6,324 bases of DNA from Parcubacteria group bacterium. GTDB taxonomy: Bacteria; Patescibacteriota; Minisyncoccia; SW-4-49-11. Below the pieces are notes generated by a model. The model saw only the letters and a list, made by a program, of their open reading frames with translations. It searched no databases and was not told the origin of the DNA. Made by a program: the position numbers and the translations under genes. The number at the start of each line of letters is the position of its first letter. Position 1 is the stretch's first letter. This document shows positions 5,403-6,324 of the stretch, in pieces. The DNA is taken from contig PXDG01000071.1 of the NCBI GenBank assembly GCA_003565105.1, positions 1 to 6,324 of the forward strand. Direction: 5' to 3'.

Positions 5403-5430
5403 TTGACAAAACAGGGGTATTGTGTAATAC
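5403..5430 (+). promoter_or_regulatory. promoter of cassette C
   Basis: TTGACA (5403-5408) with a 16-bp spacer and TAATAC (5425-5430), preceded by TG. The -10 is weaker than in A and B; TACTAT at 5428-5433 is an alternative. Transcription should begin near 5437. Confidence 0.6.
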
Positions 5431-5436
5431 TATCAA

Positions 5437-5499
5437 TGCATTTTTCTATATTTTATTGTGTTTGCATTTTAGGAGAACTCTATTGAGCTCTCCTTTTTT
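5437..5499 (+). ncRNA. predicted small RNA C (about 63 nt)
   Basis: Bounded by promoter C and terminator C. A possible upstream hairpin exists between AATGCA (5435-5440) and TGCATT (5463-5468), around a U-rich loop; it needs transcription to start slightly earlier than predicted. The segment before the terminator (ATTTTAGGAGAAC) aligns with RNA B. The family is not recognised. Confidence 0.45.
5471..5499 (+). terminator. terminator of cassette C
   Basis: AGGAGA (5471-5476) pairs with TCTCCT (5489-5494), then an A-C mismatch, then CTC (5478-5480) with GAG (5485-5487) and the loop TATT. T5494-T5499 follows. It lies 31 bp before the promoter of the second glycosyltransferase and should insulate that gene from cassette C. 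Confidence 0.85.
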
Positions 5500-5529
5500 A
5501 TTTTTATCTAGACACATCTTTTTGATTAT

Positions 5530-5540
5530 TATGATATAAT
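5530..5540 (+). promoter_or_regulatory. extended -10 promoter of the second glycosyltransferase
   Basis: TATGATATAAT, with hexamer TATAAT at 5535-5540 and TG at 5532-5533. Transcription should begin near 5547, about 24 nt before the ATG at 5571. No -35 hexamer is clear. Confidence 0.7.
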
Positions 5541-5570
5541 GGATGTATATAAAGTACTTATAAAGGTTAA

Positions 5571-6324
5571 ATGAAAATTCTCCATATTATTGACTCTCTT
5601 GGACTCGGAGGAGCTCAGACTATTGTGAAAGGAATTGTTGAACATTCTGAATATCCTGAACAGCACTTCGTATTTGCTTTAAGAAAAAAGGATATTACTA
5701 TAGATATTAATCATTCTCAAACAACAATATTCCCTTCTTCCAAAAAATATTCTTTTGCACCAATTCAAAAACTCAAACAAATTATTCAAGAAGAAAATAT
5801 TACAATTCTTCATTGTCATCTCTTTCGATCCGTTGTCTTTGGATACATATTAAAAAGATATTACTTTCCTCAAGTAAAACTTATTGTGCATGAACATGGG
5901 CATATCTTTCGAAATGATAAATACTATAACTTTTTACTTACTAAAATACAATCTCAAATAGATCTTTTTATCTCAATCTCAAAAGCAACATCAAACCATC
6001 TTCAGACTAAAGCTCTTATACTCGAATCTAAAATTCAATTACTCTACAACTTTGTTGATCTTGAAAGATTCAATCCAAATAGTGTAACACCTATTCCTAA
6101 ACTTCGAGCTCAATATGATATCCCTCTCGATAGTTTTGTAGTAGGTTTTGCTGGACGACTAATGAAACGTAAAGGTTGGAGAGAATTTGTACAGGCAGCC
6201 TTAAAAATGTCTATTTCGTATCCTAATCTTCACTTTGTAATTGCTGGAGATGGTGAAGATAAAGAAGATCTCCTCATGCTTACTCAAGATAATACTCAGA
6301 TACACTATTTAGGCTATGTCTCCG
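5571..6324 (+). CDS. GT4-type glycosyltransferase, cut by the window end
   Basis: The first 251 residues of a GT-B fold glycosyltransferase, open at the window end. The N-terminus MKILHIIDSLGLGGAQTIV has the glycine-rich GLGGAQ loop (11-16) typical of GT4 acceptor domains. HEHGH (107-111) and LFISISKATSNHL (132-144) lie in the expected inter-domain region. The donor domain begins at VVGFAGRLMKRKGWREF (190-206) and includes FVIAGDGED (222-230). The EX7E motif should lie beyond the window. No membrane segment is visible. ATG 5571 is supported by an extended -10 promoter and a weak AAAGG (5562-5566) at short spacing; it is the first start before the typical MKILHI strand. It is more AT-rich in its codons than the first glycosyltransferase and not closely similar to it, so it is no recent duplicate. 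A role in surface-glycan assembly is likely; sugar and linkage are unknown. Confidence 0.92.
   Translation, partial: MKILHIIDSLGLGGAQTIVKGIVEHSEYPEQHFVFALRKKDITIDINHSQTTIFPSSKKYSFAPIQKLKQIIQEENITILHCHLFRSVVFGYILKRYYFPQVKLIVHEHGHIFRNDKYYNFLLTKIQSQIDLFISISKATSNHLQTKALILESKIQLLYNFVDLERFNPNSVTPIPKLRAQYDIPLDSFVVGFAGRLMKRKGWREFVQAALKMSISYPNLHFVIAGDGEDKEDLLMLTQDNTQIHYLGYVS

Larger units (their letters stand above)
4734..5570. other. gene-free region carrying the small-RNA-like cassette array
   Basis: This 837-bp stretch has no convincing protein gene on either strand. From left to right it holds the promoter of the 59-residue gene, an 8-bp inverted repeat (4782-4807), a degenerate promoter-like unit (about 4797-4860), two tandem 33-34-bp repeats (4880-4946), cassette A (5009-5134), cassette B (5153-5252), a third repeat copy (5265-5298), cassette C (5381-5499) and the promoter of the second glycosyltransferase (5530-5540). 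An 80-codon open frame at 5297-5539 crosses a promoter and a terminator and is rejected. Confidence 0.7.

Noticed and set aside
5297..5539. 80-codon open frame on the + strand starting just after repeat copy 3
   Set aside because: It crosses a consensus -35 box, a transcript start and a strong terminator hairpin with its T-tract, has no Shine-Dalgarno, and its product is low-complexity and hydrophobic at the end without family likeness.

Overview
The window is AT-rich, and every gene reads through with standard stop codons. The four complete genes large enough to judge, plus one small ORF, end in TAA or TAG. Starts are almost always without a recognisable Shine-Dalgarno sequence and sit about 17-25 nt behind an extended -10 promoter. 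Promoters and terminators are of the general sigma70/Rho-independent type. This fits a low-GC bacterium, and a Patescibacteria (CPR) genome is my best guess. That guess rests on style (weak Shine-Dalgarno use, wHTH-Fic protein, dense surface-glycan glycosyltransferases) and not on a marker gene, so the taxon is uncertain.

Layout. The left part (63-1876, + strand) carries a histidine-phosphatase family protein and then a GT4-type glycosyltransferase, closed by a strong Rho-independent terminator (1887-1917). The middle part (1916-4733, - strand, convergent with the first) is a compact block, listed here in transcription order. It has a 59-residue charged helical protein (4554-4733), a 357-residue winged-helix/Fic protein (3410-4483) and a 497-residue protein with phosphodiester-glycosidase (NAGPA-like) motifs (1916-3409). 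The Fic stop codon TAG is followed directly by the ATG of the NAGPA-like gene, so the two are almost certainly translationally coupled. The promoter in front of fic lies between two arms of a perfect 18-bp inverted repeat, with a third half-site further upstream. This is the layout expected of an operator bound by the Fic protein's own DNA-binding domain.

The stretch 4734-5570 holds no convincing protein gene. It contains an array of three self-contained promoter-terminator cassettes on the + strand, each predicted to make an RNA of about 60-70 nt. Two cassettes are preceded by copies of a 33-34-bp repeat and by an identical 16-bp block at the same distance from the -35 box. The array leads into a second GT4-type glycosyltransferase (5571 to the window end, incomplete).

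How it fits together: the + strand genes look like parts of a cell-surface glycan locus. The - strand block and the cassette array look like an accessory insert between two glycosyltransferase genes. The two most interesting elements are (i) the autoregulated-looking Fic/NAGPA-like pair, whose Fic motif has Gln in place of the catalytic His, and (ii) the repeated small-RNA-like cassettes. The functions of both are inferences from the sequence alone.
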